This document shows, in pieces, positions 8,192 to 17,350 of a stretch of DNA of 64,000 nucleotides. The position numbers and the translations under genes were made by a program. This stretch comes from DATFNI01 sp963712305 (GTDB taxonomy: Bacteria > Bacteroidota > Rhodothermia > Balneolales > DATFMH01), in assembly GCA_963712305.1 (NCBI GenBank), contig CAVQHI010000005.1, forward strand, positions 248,001 through 312,000, written 5' to 3'. The notes beneath the pieces were generated by a model. That model was not told the DNA's origin, did no database searches, and saw nothing but the letters and a program-made list of their open reading frames with translations. Position 1 is the first letter of the stretch; each line of letters begins with the position of its first letter.

Positions 8192-10402
8192 CTATTGCCC
8201 GACATGCTTCAAAATGATACCAGAAAGTGGAGGTACGGTTATTGAAATATGACATGGTTGATTGTGCCAGGCACCAGGATGTCCGTGAATTTCGGAATTA
8301 TATATATTACTTCCGCCATATTTGGTCACATCGCTGTTAAATACTTCGTTATAACGTCCCTCCTTTGGTACACCGATATTGTAATTTTCATGCACAACAG
8401 GTGTAAAGTTAAAAATACCAATCACGAAATCCTTTTTATTTTTGTTGTACCGCAAGAAAGATATGATACTATTGTCAGCATCGGAAAAATCGATCCATTC
8501 GAATCCACTCCAGTCATAGTCGACCTCATGAAGACATGGTTCATCCTGATACAGTCTATTAAGTTCACGAACCAGCGTCTGCAATCCAATATGAGGATCA
8601 TATTGCAACAAGTTCCATTCTAATTGCCACATGCAGTTCCATTCTGACCACTGGCCAAATTCACCGCCCATAAAGAGCAGCTTTTTGCCCGGGTGCATGT
8701 ACATGTACGTATATAAAAGGCGAAGGTTCGCAAATTTTTGCCAGTCGTCGCCGGGCATCTTCCCGATCATCGACTGTTTCATATGCACCACTTCGTCGTG
8801 TGAGAATGGCAGAATGAAATGTTCTGTGAATGCGTAAATAAGCGAAAATGTGATCTGATTTTGATGATAACGACGAAATATCGGATCTATCTCCATGTAT
8901 TTCAGAGTATCATTCATCCACCCCATGTTCCACTTATAATCGAAACCAAGTCCACCTGTGTACGTTGGATGGGAAACCATTGGCCAGGCTGTTGATTCTT
9001 CTGCCATAGTCATGATGCCCGGATATTGCTCGTGAGTAATCTCATTGAATCGCTTAATGAATTCAATGGCTTCCAGATTTTCGCGGCCACCATACTTGTT
9101 GGGTATCCATTCCCCCGCCTCACGTGAATAATCCAGGTACAACATTGATGCAACGGCATCGACACGCAGTCCGTCGATGTGAAATTTATCAAGCCAGAAT
9201 ATCGCGTTGGAGAGAAGGAAGTCACGAACTTCACTGCGCCCGTAGTTGAAAATGCTTGTGCCCCAGTCGCGGTGCTCGCCCTGGCGCGGATCGGCATGCT
9301 CATACAGATGTGTACCATCGAACATATACAGACCGTGCGCGTCTTTTGTAAAATGGCCTGGAACCCAGTCAATTAGAACACCTATACCGTTCTCATGACA
9401 TGCATCAACAAAATGCATGAAATCGTGTGGCTCGCCAAACCGGCTCGTGGTTGCAAAATAACCCGTTTGCTGATATCCCCATGAGGGATCATACGGGTGT
9501 TCGGCTACCGGCATCAATTCTATGTGTGTATATCCCATAGACTTAACATATGGCACAAGTTCATCAGCCATTTCCCGGTAAGTCATAAAGGAGCCGTCTT
9601 CATGCCTGCGCCATGATCCGAGATGGACTTCATAGACAGCTATCGGCGCATCCATGGCACGGTGTTCTTTTCGGTGATTCACCCACTGCTCATCAGCCCA
9701 TTTGTATCCGTCAAGCTCATAGACGATAGAGGCTGTCTGAGGGCGTTTCTCGGAATAAAATCCAAATGGATCACTTTTCAACAAAGGAAGATCAGCATAT
9801 GGGCTCTTAATTTCATATTTATACAGTGTCCCTTTTTCAATACCGGGAATAAACAACTCCCAGAGCCCCTGGTCATAATACTTGCGCATCACATGAGTAC
9901 GGCCATCCCAATCATTGAATTCACCAATCACGCTAACACGAGCTGCGCTTGGAGCCGAAACAACGAAATGAGTTCCCTTTATACCGTTAACCTCGCGGAT
10001 ATGGGCACCCATGAATTTATACGCATGCGTATGGTTACCCTCTCCCCATAAATGAAGGTCGAAATCTGTTAGAATTGGACCAAAGCCATATGAATCTTCA
10101 ACCTTGACAACATCATCATGGGCATTGGTTGCTTCCAGGTAGTAGTCAAAACGGTCACGATTCTCAAAAACAGCTTCAAAGATTCCGGCGTCATGAATTT
10201 TATCCATCTTGCCACGAAAAGATCCATCCCGCTCGGTTACCCATAATTTTTTTGCCCACGGCAGAAAGGCTTTAACGCTTATGGCATCATTACCATTCTT
10301 TTGTACCTTATGTTGACCTAAAACAGAAAATGGATCGCCAAAACTACCGTTAGCGATTGCGTCATAAACCGTTTTCTTTACTGCTTTTTTTTGCCGTGCC
10401 AT
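8192..10402 (-). CDS. glgB: 1,4-alpha-glucan branching enzyme (GH13)
   Basis: A 736-residue enzyme that makes alpha-1,6 branches in glycogen. After a short basic start come a CBM48-type N-terminal region (about 20-230), the GH13 barrel and a C-terminal beta domain. Catalytic residues: nucleophile Asp415 in GLRVDAVAS, acid/base Glu468 in MAEESTAW and Asp536 in FSHDEVVH. The segment MPVAEHPYDPSWGYQ is typical of GlgB. It is the first gene of the minus-strand operon and is read divergently from the permease at 10496, with 93 bases between them. GGGGTAAC lies just upstream of the ATG as a ribosome-binding site. Confidence 0.96.
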   Translation of the reverse strand: MARQKKAVKKTVYDAIANGSFGDPFSVLGQHKVQKNGNDAISVKAFLPWAKKLWVTERDGSFRGKMDKIHDAGIFEAVFENRDRFDYYLEATNAHDDVVKVEDSYGFGPILTDFDLHLWGEGNHTHAYKFMGAHIREVNGIKGTHFVVSAPSAARVSVIGEFNDWDGRTHVMRKYYDQGLWELFIPGIEKGTLYKYEIKSPYADLPLLKSDPFGFYSEKRPQTASIVYELDGYKWADEQWVNHRKEHRAMDAPIAVYEVHLGSWRRHEDGSFMTYREMADELVPYVKSMGYTHIELMPVAEHPYDPSWGYQQTGYFATTSRFGEPHDFMHFVDACHENGIGVLIDWVPGHFTKDAHGLYMFDGTHLYEHADPRQGEHRDWGTSIFNYGRSEVRDFLLSNAIFWLDKFHIDGLRVDAVASMLYLDYSREAGEWIPNKYGGRENLEAIEFIKRFNEITHEQYPGIMTMAEESTAWPMVSHPTYTGGLGFDYKWNMGWMNDTLKYMEIDPIFRRYHQNQITFSLIYAFTEHFILPFSHDEVVHMKQSMIGKMPGDDWQKFANLRLLYTYMYMHPGKKLLFMGGEFGQWSEWNCMWQLEWNLLQYDPHIGLQTLVRELNRLYQDEPCLHEVDYDWSGFEWIDFSDADNSIISFLRYNKNKKDFVIGIFNFTPVVHENYNIGVPKEGRYNEVFNSDVTKYGGSNIYNSEIHGHPGAWHNQPCHISITVPPLSGIILKHVGQ

Positions 10403-10495
10403 TCTGTTACCCCATTTTCAAATTGTGTAAAATAACAATATTCCAAGCTATTTTTAAGATGGTGCATTCTCCATCGCTATAATATAACATACGTT

Positions 10496-11734
10496 ATGCA
10501 AGGTTCCGGCTTCATCGCACGCCGATATCTGTTTTCCAGACAGCATGTCTCACTCGTTTCCACCCTGACCCTGATCAGCGTTGGCGGAATTACCATCGGT
10601 ACCGCCCTTCTGATTATCGTTCTTTCTGTTTTTAATGGTTTTTATGATCTGGTAAAAGGTTTACTTCTCACCAATGATCCTGATATTCGCATTGAATCTG
10701 CTACCGCACCTGCTTTTGCCTACACAGACAGCCTTCGCAGCGAACTTGCCCACCAGCCGGATGTCGTTTCCATGTCTCCATACGTCCAGGGAAAATGTCT
10801 GATCGTAGGCTCCAACAGCAACAGTCAGGAGCAGGTTGTTACCGTTAAAGGTATTCATCCTGATCTCTTCTTCCCAATCAGAAATCATCCGGGCAGTGTA
10901 ACCTCAGGTGTTTTCAATTTAAATGTTCAGAATAATACACCCGGACTCCTAATTCCACAACGCCTGTTTGGCCAGCTCAGCCTTACACTTAACGATAATG
11001 TGGCCCTTATGAGTTCGGCCGGTATGGAAAAGGCACTGACTCAATTTTCCGGTCCTCAAGGGTATCATTTTCAGGTCCGCGGAGTTTACAGCCTTAACGA
11101 AATTGTGAATGAACCACAGGTTTATATCGATTTACACGCCGCTCAACGTCTGTTTCGATACAAAAACAAGATTTCGGGCATAGACATTGAACTCAAAAAT
11201 CATGACCAGGCTGCAGCTTTCAAACAATCGCTGCAACAGAAACTTGGCAGCAACTATCAAATCCAGACCTGGTATGATCTCCAGAAACCATTGTATGATG
11301 TAATGAACCTGGAGAAATGGGCTGGGTATGGAATATTGATGATTATTGTCCTTGTCGCTGTGTTAAACATCGTCGGCTCTCTAACCATGCTTGTCATTCA
11401 GAAAAGACGTGATATCGGCGTCCTGATATCCATGGGTTACACCCGGCGAATCATAAAGCGGATTTTCGTGCGACAGGCATTTTATATCGGCGTAATGGGA
11501 TGCGGGCTTGGCGGAGCCCTGGGATTACTGCTCTGCTGGCTCCAAAAAAATTTCGGATTGGTGAAACTGGCAGGCTCGGGATCATTCATTATCCAATATT
11601 ATCCAGTCGCCGTTCAGTGGACCGATATTGCCATGGTCCTCGGTGGCAGCCTTATCCTCTGCATGCTGGCAAGCTGGTACCCGGCCCTGCGCGCATCCTG
11701 GGTTGAACCGGCCGAAGCGGTCAGGTATGAGTAA
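10496..11734 (+). CDS. ABC transporter permease of the LolC/LolE (FtsX/MacB) type
   Basis: A 412-residue inner-membrane protein with one N-terminal transmembrane helix (about 22-48), a large periplasmic domain (about 50-265) and three C-terminal helices (about 275-305, 330-350, 375-398) forming an FtsX domain. N-terminal RRYLFSRQHVSLVSTLT and the segment KRRDIGVLISMGYTRR are typical of LolC/E permeases that release lipoproteins from the inner membrane. No ATPase gene (LolD) is adjacent, so the partner is encoded elsewhere. A TATAAT-like string lies just upstream at 10480-10486. The exact substrate is inferred. Confidence 0.85.
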   Translation: MQGSGFIARRYLFSRQHVSLVSTLTLISVGGITIGTALLIIVLSVFNGFYDLVKGLLLTNDPDIRIESATAPAFAYTDSLRSELAHQPDVVSMSPYVQGKCLIVGSNSNSQEQVVTVKGIHPDLFFPIRNHPGSVTSGVFNLNVQNNTPGLLIPQRLFGQLSLTLNDNVALMSSAGMEKALTQFSGPQGYHFQVRGVYSLNEIVNEPQVYIDLHAAQRLFRYKNKISGIDIELKNHDQAAAFKQSLQQKLGSNYQIQTWYDLQKPLYDVMNLEKWAGYGILMIIVLVAVLNIVGSLTMLVIQKRRDIGVLISMGYTRRIIKRIFVRQAFYIGVMGCGLGGALGLLLCWLQKNFGLVKLAGSGSFIIQYYPVAVQWTDIAMVLGGSLILCMLASWYPALRASWVEPAEAVRYE

Positions 11735-11835
11735 GAGAAATTGGAATTTTGGGCAATTGGGCGAGAGAATGTTGTAATGAAGTTCTGGAAGCAGATCTTC
11801 GTAACGAGAGAAGAAATAAAGATATCGTTAGTACC

Positions 11836-12573
11836 TTAAATAGTTATCCCCACATTGATCAAGAAGCTTCGCGGCACCCAGTTTCTTTGGGCAATAAATG
11901 GATAAAATTGGTTTAGATGGCCAGATTTAGCCATGTTGGTTAATTCCAGGAGATAGGAAAATTCGACATAGGGACGTACCTTGCCAGGTGCGAGATAAAA
12001 TCCAAAACCCGAATCCAGTGCCAGGTTAAACCTATGCACGGCAGGATTCAGTGATTTATTATCTGTCACCAACGGACCTGCTCCGGGACCTGAAACAGGG
12101 TAACGATATTCTGCGTGATACTGCGCACTCATAATGTATTCCAAATTCGGTCCCGCGAAGATATAGGGACTTCCTCTTCTAAAAGGACGGATTTTTAGAT
12201 TACCCCCAGCCTGTAACGTATGAAACACATAATCCGATGTTCCATCCGGTTTAGCACCTTTGAAAGGGTTCGGTTCGGATTCGGATCCCATGGCAGCGAA
12301 AAAATGATCATAGTTCACCGAAAAACCATTTTGAAGATAACCAATGCCAATGCGCACTGACATCCACTTATCCACAGGCAATTCAGCATTCAGTCCTACA
12401 TTGACTGTGCGGTTCGAATGTCTGTCAAACCACATTATTTGTGACGGAAAGTCGGATTGATAACGGACTGTAGCATAAGTGATTCCGCCGGAAACAGAAT
12501 AGCGTAAAGATTGCGCCCTGACTTCGGCAATCGTGATTGAAAGCAACACTATGACAAGCGTCGATCTCTTCAT
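11836..12573 (-). CDS. Outer-membrane beta-barrel protein, small
   Basis: A 245-residue protein with signal peptide 1-20 (cleavage after VRA before Q). The rest alternates amphipathic strands, with the G-I-G-Y-L-Q-N-G-F segment and a terminal strand ending LINVGITI. This fits the 8-stranded PorT/OmpW-like barrels common in Bacteroidota. It stands alone, between the plus-strand permease and murF. No function can be assigned. Confidence 0.75.
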   Translation of the reverse strand: MKRSTLVIVLLSITIAEVRAQSLRYSVSGGITYATVRYQSDFPSQIMWFDRHSNRTVNVGLNAELPVDKWMSVRIGIGYLQNGFSVNYDHFFAAMGSESEPNPFKGAKPDGTSDYVFHTLQAGGNLKIRPFRRGSPYIFAGPNLEYIMSAQYHAEYRYPVSGPGAGPLVTDNKSLNPAVHRFNLALDSGFGFYLAPGKVRPYVEFSYLLELTNMAKSGHLNQFYPFIAQRNWVPRSFLINVGITI

Positions 12574-12750
12574 TTTTCAGAATGATTTTCCTACTTGGCG
12601 AATAATTGTAATGTCTCAGATAAAAGACTTCAAAACTGGTTTGTGTGTCCAGCTTAGTACGCCCGGACTTGCCAAGCCATGGTGTTTCGGCTCGCCGCAT
12701 TGCTTACAAATTCATCCACTTTCTAATTCCCTAATTTCCAATCAATTTAT

Positions 12751-14394
12751 TCACTCATTATACGTATCCGGAAGATCATTCTCATAAAGGATTGTATCAC
12801 CCTGCCGGGCAAAATCTTTGATGATTTCATTGGCCTCGAAAAGTGATTGGACAACCCGAACACGTTCCCCGTCAAAACCTTCCTGCTTCAGTCCTTCATG
12901 AATCGGCCTGGTTCGCTCGGGACCAACCAATACAACCAAATCGAGATCCCTGGTACCAATAAAACTTCCCCATTTTTTATTTTCTTCGTACTCAGTCTCA
13001 CCAAGTTCCACCATTCCCGGGGTAATCAGGATGCGCCGGCCGCTATTGAACCTGGCAAGAATGTCAACGGCATTTCGGGCGCCCACCGGATTTGAGTTAA
13101 AGGCATCATCAAGGATCGTGATGCCATCCTGTTGCTTAAGCTCAAGCCGGTGTTCCACAGGTTTGATATTTGATGCTGCTATGGCCATAGTCTGGAGACG
13201 CAAGCCCAGATGATGCCCAACCGTCATAGCCAGCAGCAGGTTGTGAACATTATGTTTGCCCAGCAGCTGCAACCGGACATCCACTTTTTGATCATCTGGT
13301 GCTGTTACTTCAAAGCTGCATCCGTTATGATCATAGCTGATGTCACCTGCCCGAAAATCACCCTTCCCAAAGCCCGCTGTTAGAATTTTTGCATCGTTTC
13401 GTATATCAGCCATGCTCATCACCAGCGGATCATCAGCATTGAGAACAATAGTGCCATTTTCGTTCATGTACTGAACGATCTCGGACTTAGTGTCGCGGAT
13501 GGCCTCCTGCGATCCAAACGTCTCAAGATGTGCCACTCCTATATTCGTGACCACCGAAATATCCGGACGGGCAATCTCACATAGTTCCTTAATATTACCC
13601 TTATATCTTGCTCCCATCTCCAGAACTAAAATCTGATGTGAAGCCTGCAGATCCTGGTTGATGACTTTGCAAATGCCCATCGGTGTGTTATAGCTCCCTG
13701 GCGTTGCCAGCACATTGTATCGCTCTTTCAGAAGATCACGGATCATAAACTTGGTGGAAGTTTTACCATAACTGCCGGTTATCGCAATTATGGTAAGATC
13801 CGGCATTGATACCAATTTCTTGCGCGCCATCTCTTTAAACCGGTTGTGCACATGATGCTCGAATGGCATCATGATAAAACCAGTCAGCAGCAGCCAGAAC
13901 GGAAGGATGATATCGGCCTGAATCCAGGTGAGGCCCAGTGTGTAAATATCCAGGAAAAGACCACTGTTCATAAAGGTGAGATAAGTTCCGTATACAGGCA
14001 GAATAGCACTTATTATGGCAAAAAGGGCCGTCAGCCTGCTCATACGTGGAGTAAAGGCAAGAGGCTTTTTTTGTCTGCGTCTAAATTCGGCCACCGGACC
14101 CATCCAGAATATGGCGAAAATCAGTACAATTACTGTTACTGACGACTCCGTCATTTTATCACGTAAGAAGGCAAAAGCAACCATCACCACAAGGTCCATC
14201 AGTCCTTGTTCAAGAGAGATCACGTGTTCCATCCAGTGCTCCTTCAACCACTGCCAGTATTCGCGAATCTTGTAGCCGGACAGCTGAAATGAATGCAGAA
14301 GTAGACGGCCGCGGTAGATCATACGGCGCGTCATTATCAGGATAAAAAGGATGTCGAGAATATCAATGAAAGTAATGTACCAGCTCGAGAGCAT
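12751..14394 (-). CDS. Membrane-anchored MurF-like Mur ligase
   Basis: A 547-residue protein. Residues 1-185 hold about five hydrophobic segments (near 5-22, 64-78, 86-101, 121-140, 158-177). The Mur ligase ATPase core follows, with P-loop TGSYGKTS at 206-213, the EMGARYKGNI segment and the central NADDP motif, then a C-terminal ligase domain with LDDAFNSNPVGARNA. Those motifs are MurF-like, the enzyme that adds D-Ala-D-Ala to UDP-MurNAc-tripeptide. The usual soluble N-terminal substrate-binding domain is missing, replaced by the membrane region. It could be the cell's MurF or a relative with another amide-forming role. It is monocistronic, divergent from the nucleotidyltransferase at 14554. 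Confidence 0.85.
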   Translation of the reverse strand: MLSSWYITFIDILDILFILIMTRRMIYRGRLLLHSFQLSGYKIREYWQWLKEHWMEHVISLEQGLMDLVVMVAFAFLRDKMTESSVTVIVLIFAIFWMGPVAEFRRRQKKPLAFTPRMSRLTALFAIISAILPVYGTYLTFMNSGLFLDIYTLGLTWIQADIILPFWLLLTGFIMMPFEHHVHNRFKEMARKKLVSMPDLTIIAITGSYGKTSTKFMIRDLLKERYNVLATPGSYNTPMGICKVINQDLQASHQILVLEMGARYKGNIKELCEIARPDISVVTNIGVAHLETFGSQEAIRDTKSEIVQYMNENGTIVLNADDPLVMSMADIRNDAKILTAGFGKGDFRAGDISYDHNGCSFEVTAPDDQKVDVRLQLLGKHNVHNLLLAMTVGHHLGLRLQTMAIAASNIKPVEHRLELKQQDGITILDDAFNSNPVGARNAVDILARFNSGRRILITPGMVELGETEYEENKKWGSFIGTRDLDLVVLVGPERTRPIHEGLKQEGFDGERVRVVQSLFEANEIIKDFARQGDTILYENDLPDTYNE

Positions 14395-14553
14395 GTAAAA
14401 TCTGGTTTTAGTCGTGTAGTGGATTGGTTACACTAAGCGTGTCTGAACAAATATACGTTAAGCAATTGTTGGCGGTTGCACCGGCAGTCGCTTAATATAA
14501 CAAGTTATAGTATCTTTACAGCCGAAATATTAACCACAAAAAAGACGCGACGC

Positions 14554-15549
14554 ATGAAATTAATTATCCCAATGGCCGGTAAAGGAACCCGTCTACGTCC
14601 GCATACACATACCACGCCAAAGCCGTTGCTTCCCGTTGCAGGAACGTCAATTGTTGAGCGAATCATTCAGACTTTCGATCGTACCCTCGACCGCACGATT
14701 GATGAGAATGTGTTTGTATTGGGAGATTTTGGAGATGATGTCAAAAGAGATCTGACAAAGCTGAGCGAACGTCACGGCGCCAAAGCAACTTTTTACACGC
14801 AGGACGAAGCACTTGGAACTGCCCATGCTGTTTACTGTGCTGCCGATTCGCTGGAAGGAGAAGTCATCATTGTATTTGCTGATACTCTTTTCGATACCAA
14901 AGAAAGTGTGTCACTCGAAGATGCAGACAGCGTCATATGGCTCAAGAAAGTTGATGATCCCTCCCGGTTTGGGGTAGCTGTTCATGAAGGTGAAACTATC
15001 ACGGATTTTGTCGAAAAACCGAGTGAACCGATTTCTGATCTCGCGATCATAGGTGTCTATTATTTTAAGGAAGGAAAATACCTGAAAAAAGAAATCGAGT
15101 ATTTACTCGAGAACGACGTGACCGGGCATGGAAACGAGTATCAGCTTACGGATGCTCTCGATCGCCTGCTGAAAGATGGCAAGCATTTCAAGGTGGCAAC
15201 AGTAGATGAGTGGCTCGACTGTGGTACGATTGACGCATGGTCTGAAACCTCCAAGGTCATCCTTGAAAAAGAAAATCCGCCTTTTGATGCCGGTAAGTAT
15301 CCCGATTCAAAGATAATCGCACCTGTCTACCTCGGTGAAAACGTGACTATAAAAAACTCAACAGTAGGCCCATATACCAGCGTGGGTCCGCATACGACCA
15401 TAACCGACAGTACGGTCACAAACAGCGTTGTTCTTGATCACAGCAACATCGAACAATCGAAACTTGATGACGCAACTATTGGTAACCACACATCTGTTTA
15501 TAGATACGAAGGAACTCTTCACATAGGTGATCATTCCGTCGTAAAATAA
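14554..15549 (+). CDS. Sugar-phosphate nucleotidyltransferase with left-handed beta-helix
   Basis: A 332-residue cytoplasmic enzyme. The reading frame is open from 14476, but the conserved domain begins at Met in MKLIIPMAGKGTRLRP, so 14554 is chosen. The G-x-G-T-R-L-R-P nucleotide loop, the TTPKPLLPVAG segment, a VEKP motif and LDCGT near residue 215 identify a nucleotidyltransferase that makes NDP-sugar from NTP and sugar-1-phosphate. The C-terminus (about 255-332) shows hexapeptide-like repeats of a left-handed beta-helix. Substrate choice (glucose or mannose, UTP, dTTP or GTP) cannot be read. It sits 65 bases before the CCA enzyme gene. Confidence 0.85.
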   Translation: MKLIIPMAGKGTRLRPHTHTTPKPLLPVAGTSIVERIIQTFDRTLDRTIDENVFVLGDFGDDVKRDLTKLSERHGAKATFYTQDEALGTAHAVYCAADSLEGEVIIVFADTLFDTKESVSLEDADSVIWLKKVDDPSRFGVAVHEGETITDFVEKPSEPISDLAIIGVYYFKEGKYLKKEIEYLLENDVTGHGNEYQLTDALDRLLKDGKHFKVATVDEWLDCGTIDAWSETSKVILEKENPPFDAGKYPDSKIIAPVYLGENVTIKNSTVGPYTSVGPHTTITDSTVTNSVVLDHSNIEQSKLDDATIGNHTSVYRYEGTLHIGDHSVVK

Positions 15550-15614
15550 CCAGCAACGAATAATGGAATAGCGGGTTCAACATGAAGGTCCGCTCAATAA
15601 TGTCGTACTGACCG

Positions 15615-17081
15615 ATGACTCGAAACCCAATCGAGACTTTTTCACCGGACTCTGCTTACGAGCACCCAGATCTGGATATCGACAAACAACATATCGCCCT
15701 TTTTAGACTCATCTCGGATACCGCTGCCGAACTGAATCAACCGGTATACGTTGTCGGTGGATATGTACGTGATTACTGCCTGAATCGACTGGATGTTAAA
15801 GAAACACCCGAAATCGATATGGTTACCGTCGGATCCGGGGTAAAACTGGCTGAGAAGCTTAATAAGAAACTGGACCGAAGCAGCCTCGCTGTTTTCAAAC
15901 AGTTTGGCACTGCCCAGATTAAAGTTCCGGGGCTTATCCTCGAATTCGTCGGAGCACGAAAAGAAAGTTATCGAAGAGATTCCCGTAAGCCGATTGTAGA
16001 AGATGGTACCCTTCAAGACGATCAGAATCGCAGGGATTTTACGATCAATGCCATGTATTGGTCTCTTAACAAGGAAAATTTCGGAGCACTTCTTGATCCA
16101 TTTGGCGGGATTGATGATCTCGAAAAAAAACTTATTCGCACACCAGTCGATCCCCGGGTTACCTTCGATGACGATCCCCTGAGAATGTTACGCGCCATAC
16201 GATTTGCGGCACAGCTCAGTTTCAAAATCGAGAAACACACACTCGATGCCATTAAAGAGATGGCCGGGCGTATTTCCATTGTATCCAAAGAACGGATTAT
16301 CGATGAGATAAATAAGATGGTGATGTCCGGGAAACCATCTACTGGCTTTGGACTTCTTTTTAAAACGGGAATTCTCCCCCACATTTTCCCGGAACTGGCT
16401 AAACTTCACGGTGCTGAGTTCATAGACGGTGTCGGCCACAAGGATAATTTTTGGCATACGCTTCAGGTGCTCGACAACATATCGGTAAACACAGACAATC
16501 TGTGGCTTAGATGGGCAGCTATCATGCATGACATCGCCAAGCCGCCGACCAAACGATTCGATGAACAACAGGGATGGACTTTCCATGGACATGATGCGCT
16601 GGGGGCTAAATGGACAAAACGGATTTTCCGCCGCCTGGGCCTGCCTCTTGATGAACGCATGCGGTATGTATCGAAATTAGTTCGCCTGCACCTCCGTCCA
16701 ATTGCGCTTGCCAACGAAGAAGTAACAGACAGTGCTATTCGCCGCCTGATCGTTGAATCCGGCAATGATCTGAATGATCTGATGATGCTCTGCCGTGCCG
16801 ACATCACCAGTAAAAACGACCGTAAGGTCCGGCGTTATCTAAGCAATTTTGATAACGTTGAAAAAAAGATCCATGAGGTTGAGGAGAAAGACCGCCTGCG
16901 CAACTGGCAACCACCTATCAACGGGGATGAGATCATGAAGGCATTCGACATGAAGCCCGGTCCACAAATCGGTAAAATCAAGAAAGCTGTAGAAGAAGCA
17001 ATCCTGAACGGAGACGTGCCCAATGATCACGATGCTGCCTACCAATATATGCTTGAGCACAAAGAGGAATGGCTGGATTGA
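15615..17081 (+). CDS. CCA-adding tRNA nucleotidyltransferase with HD domain
   Basis: A 488-residue class II nucleotidyltransferase that builds or repairs tRNA 3' CCA ends. Motif A is GGYVRD at 48-53. The catalytic acidic pair appears as E-I-D (66-68) where D-x-D is more usual, a conservative change. RRDFTINAM near 138-146 and the DPLRMLRAIRFA segment are typical. An HD phosphohydrolase domain follows, with W-A-A-I-M-H-D-I-A-K-P near 296-306. The length and the HD domain match the form common in Bacteroidota. Poly(A) polymerase activity is the alternative. Confidence 0.9.
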   Translation: MTRNPIETFSPDSAYEHPDLDIDKQHIALFRLISDTAAELNQPVYVVGGYVRDYCLNRLDVKETPEIDMVTVGSGVKLAEKLNKKLDRSSLAVFKQFGTAQIKVPGLILEFVGARKESYRRDSRKPIVEDGTLQDDQNRRDFTINAMYWSLNKENFGALLDPFGGIDDLEKKLIRTPVDPRVTFDDDPLRMLRAIRFAAQLSFKIEKHTLDAIKEMAGRISIVSKERIIDEINKMVMSGKPSTGFGLLFKTGILPHIFPELAKLHGAEFIDGVGHKDNFWHTLQVLDNISVNTDNLWLRWAAIMHDIAKPPTKRFDEQQGWTFHGHDALGAKWTKRIFRRLGLPLDERMRYVSKLVRLHLRPIALANEEVTDSAIRRLIVESGNDLNDLMMLCRADITSKNDRKVRRYLSNFDNVEKKIHEVEEKDRLRNWQPPINGDEIMKAFDMKPGPQIGKIKKAVEEAILNGDVPNDHDAAYQYMLEHKEEWLD

Positions 17082-17111
17082 ACATGCAACTTGCAGGTCG
17101 GAGATTCTCTC

Positions 17112-17127
17112 CGGCAGGCCCCTGCCG
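17112..17127 (+). terminator. Possible terminator hairpin after the CCA enzyme gene
   Basis: CGGCAG-GCCC-CTGCCG, a 6-bp GC-rich stem with a tetraloop 30 bases past the stop codon, followed by TTATTCATT. The T-tract is weak, so this is tentative. Confidence 0.35.
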
Positions 17128-17217
17128 TTATTCATTGCTCAGCTTCGCGTGAACTCTCTAAAGTTAAAGAGCAATGGTTCACTCAACAGACACTACCAAG
17201 CTACATTATCGCATTTT

Positions 17218-17246
17218 CTTGTCGGACAAGCTGTCCGGCCTACAAG
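17218..17246. repeat. REP-like palindrome
   Basis: A near-palindrome in the gap between the CCA enzyme and the next barrel gene: CTTGT, then CGGACA-AGC-TGTCCG, then GCCTACAAG. It resembles generic intergenic REP-like hairpins. No second copy was seen in the window. The rest of 17082-17350 holds no gene that I can support. Confidence 0.35.
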
Positions 17247-17350
17247 GGACACGGATTATTGTTTATTGATCATTGTTTTTGCTTGAATATATGGGCTGAA
17301 TCATTAAATTGATTTAGTTGACTTTACCAAATATTAGATAAGGAGAGCGT

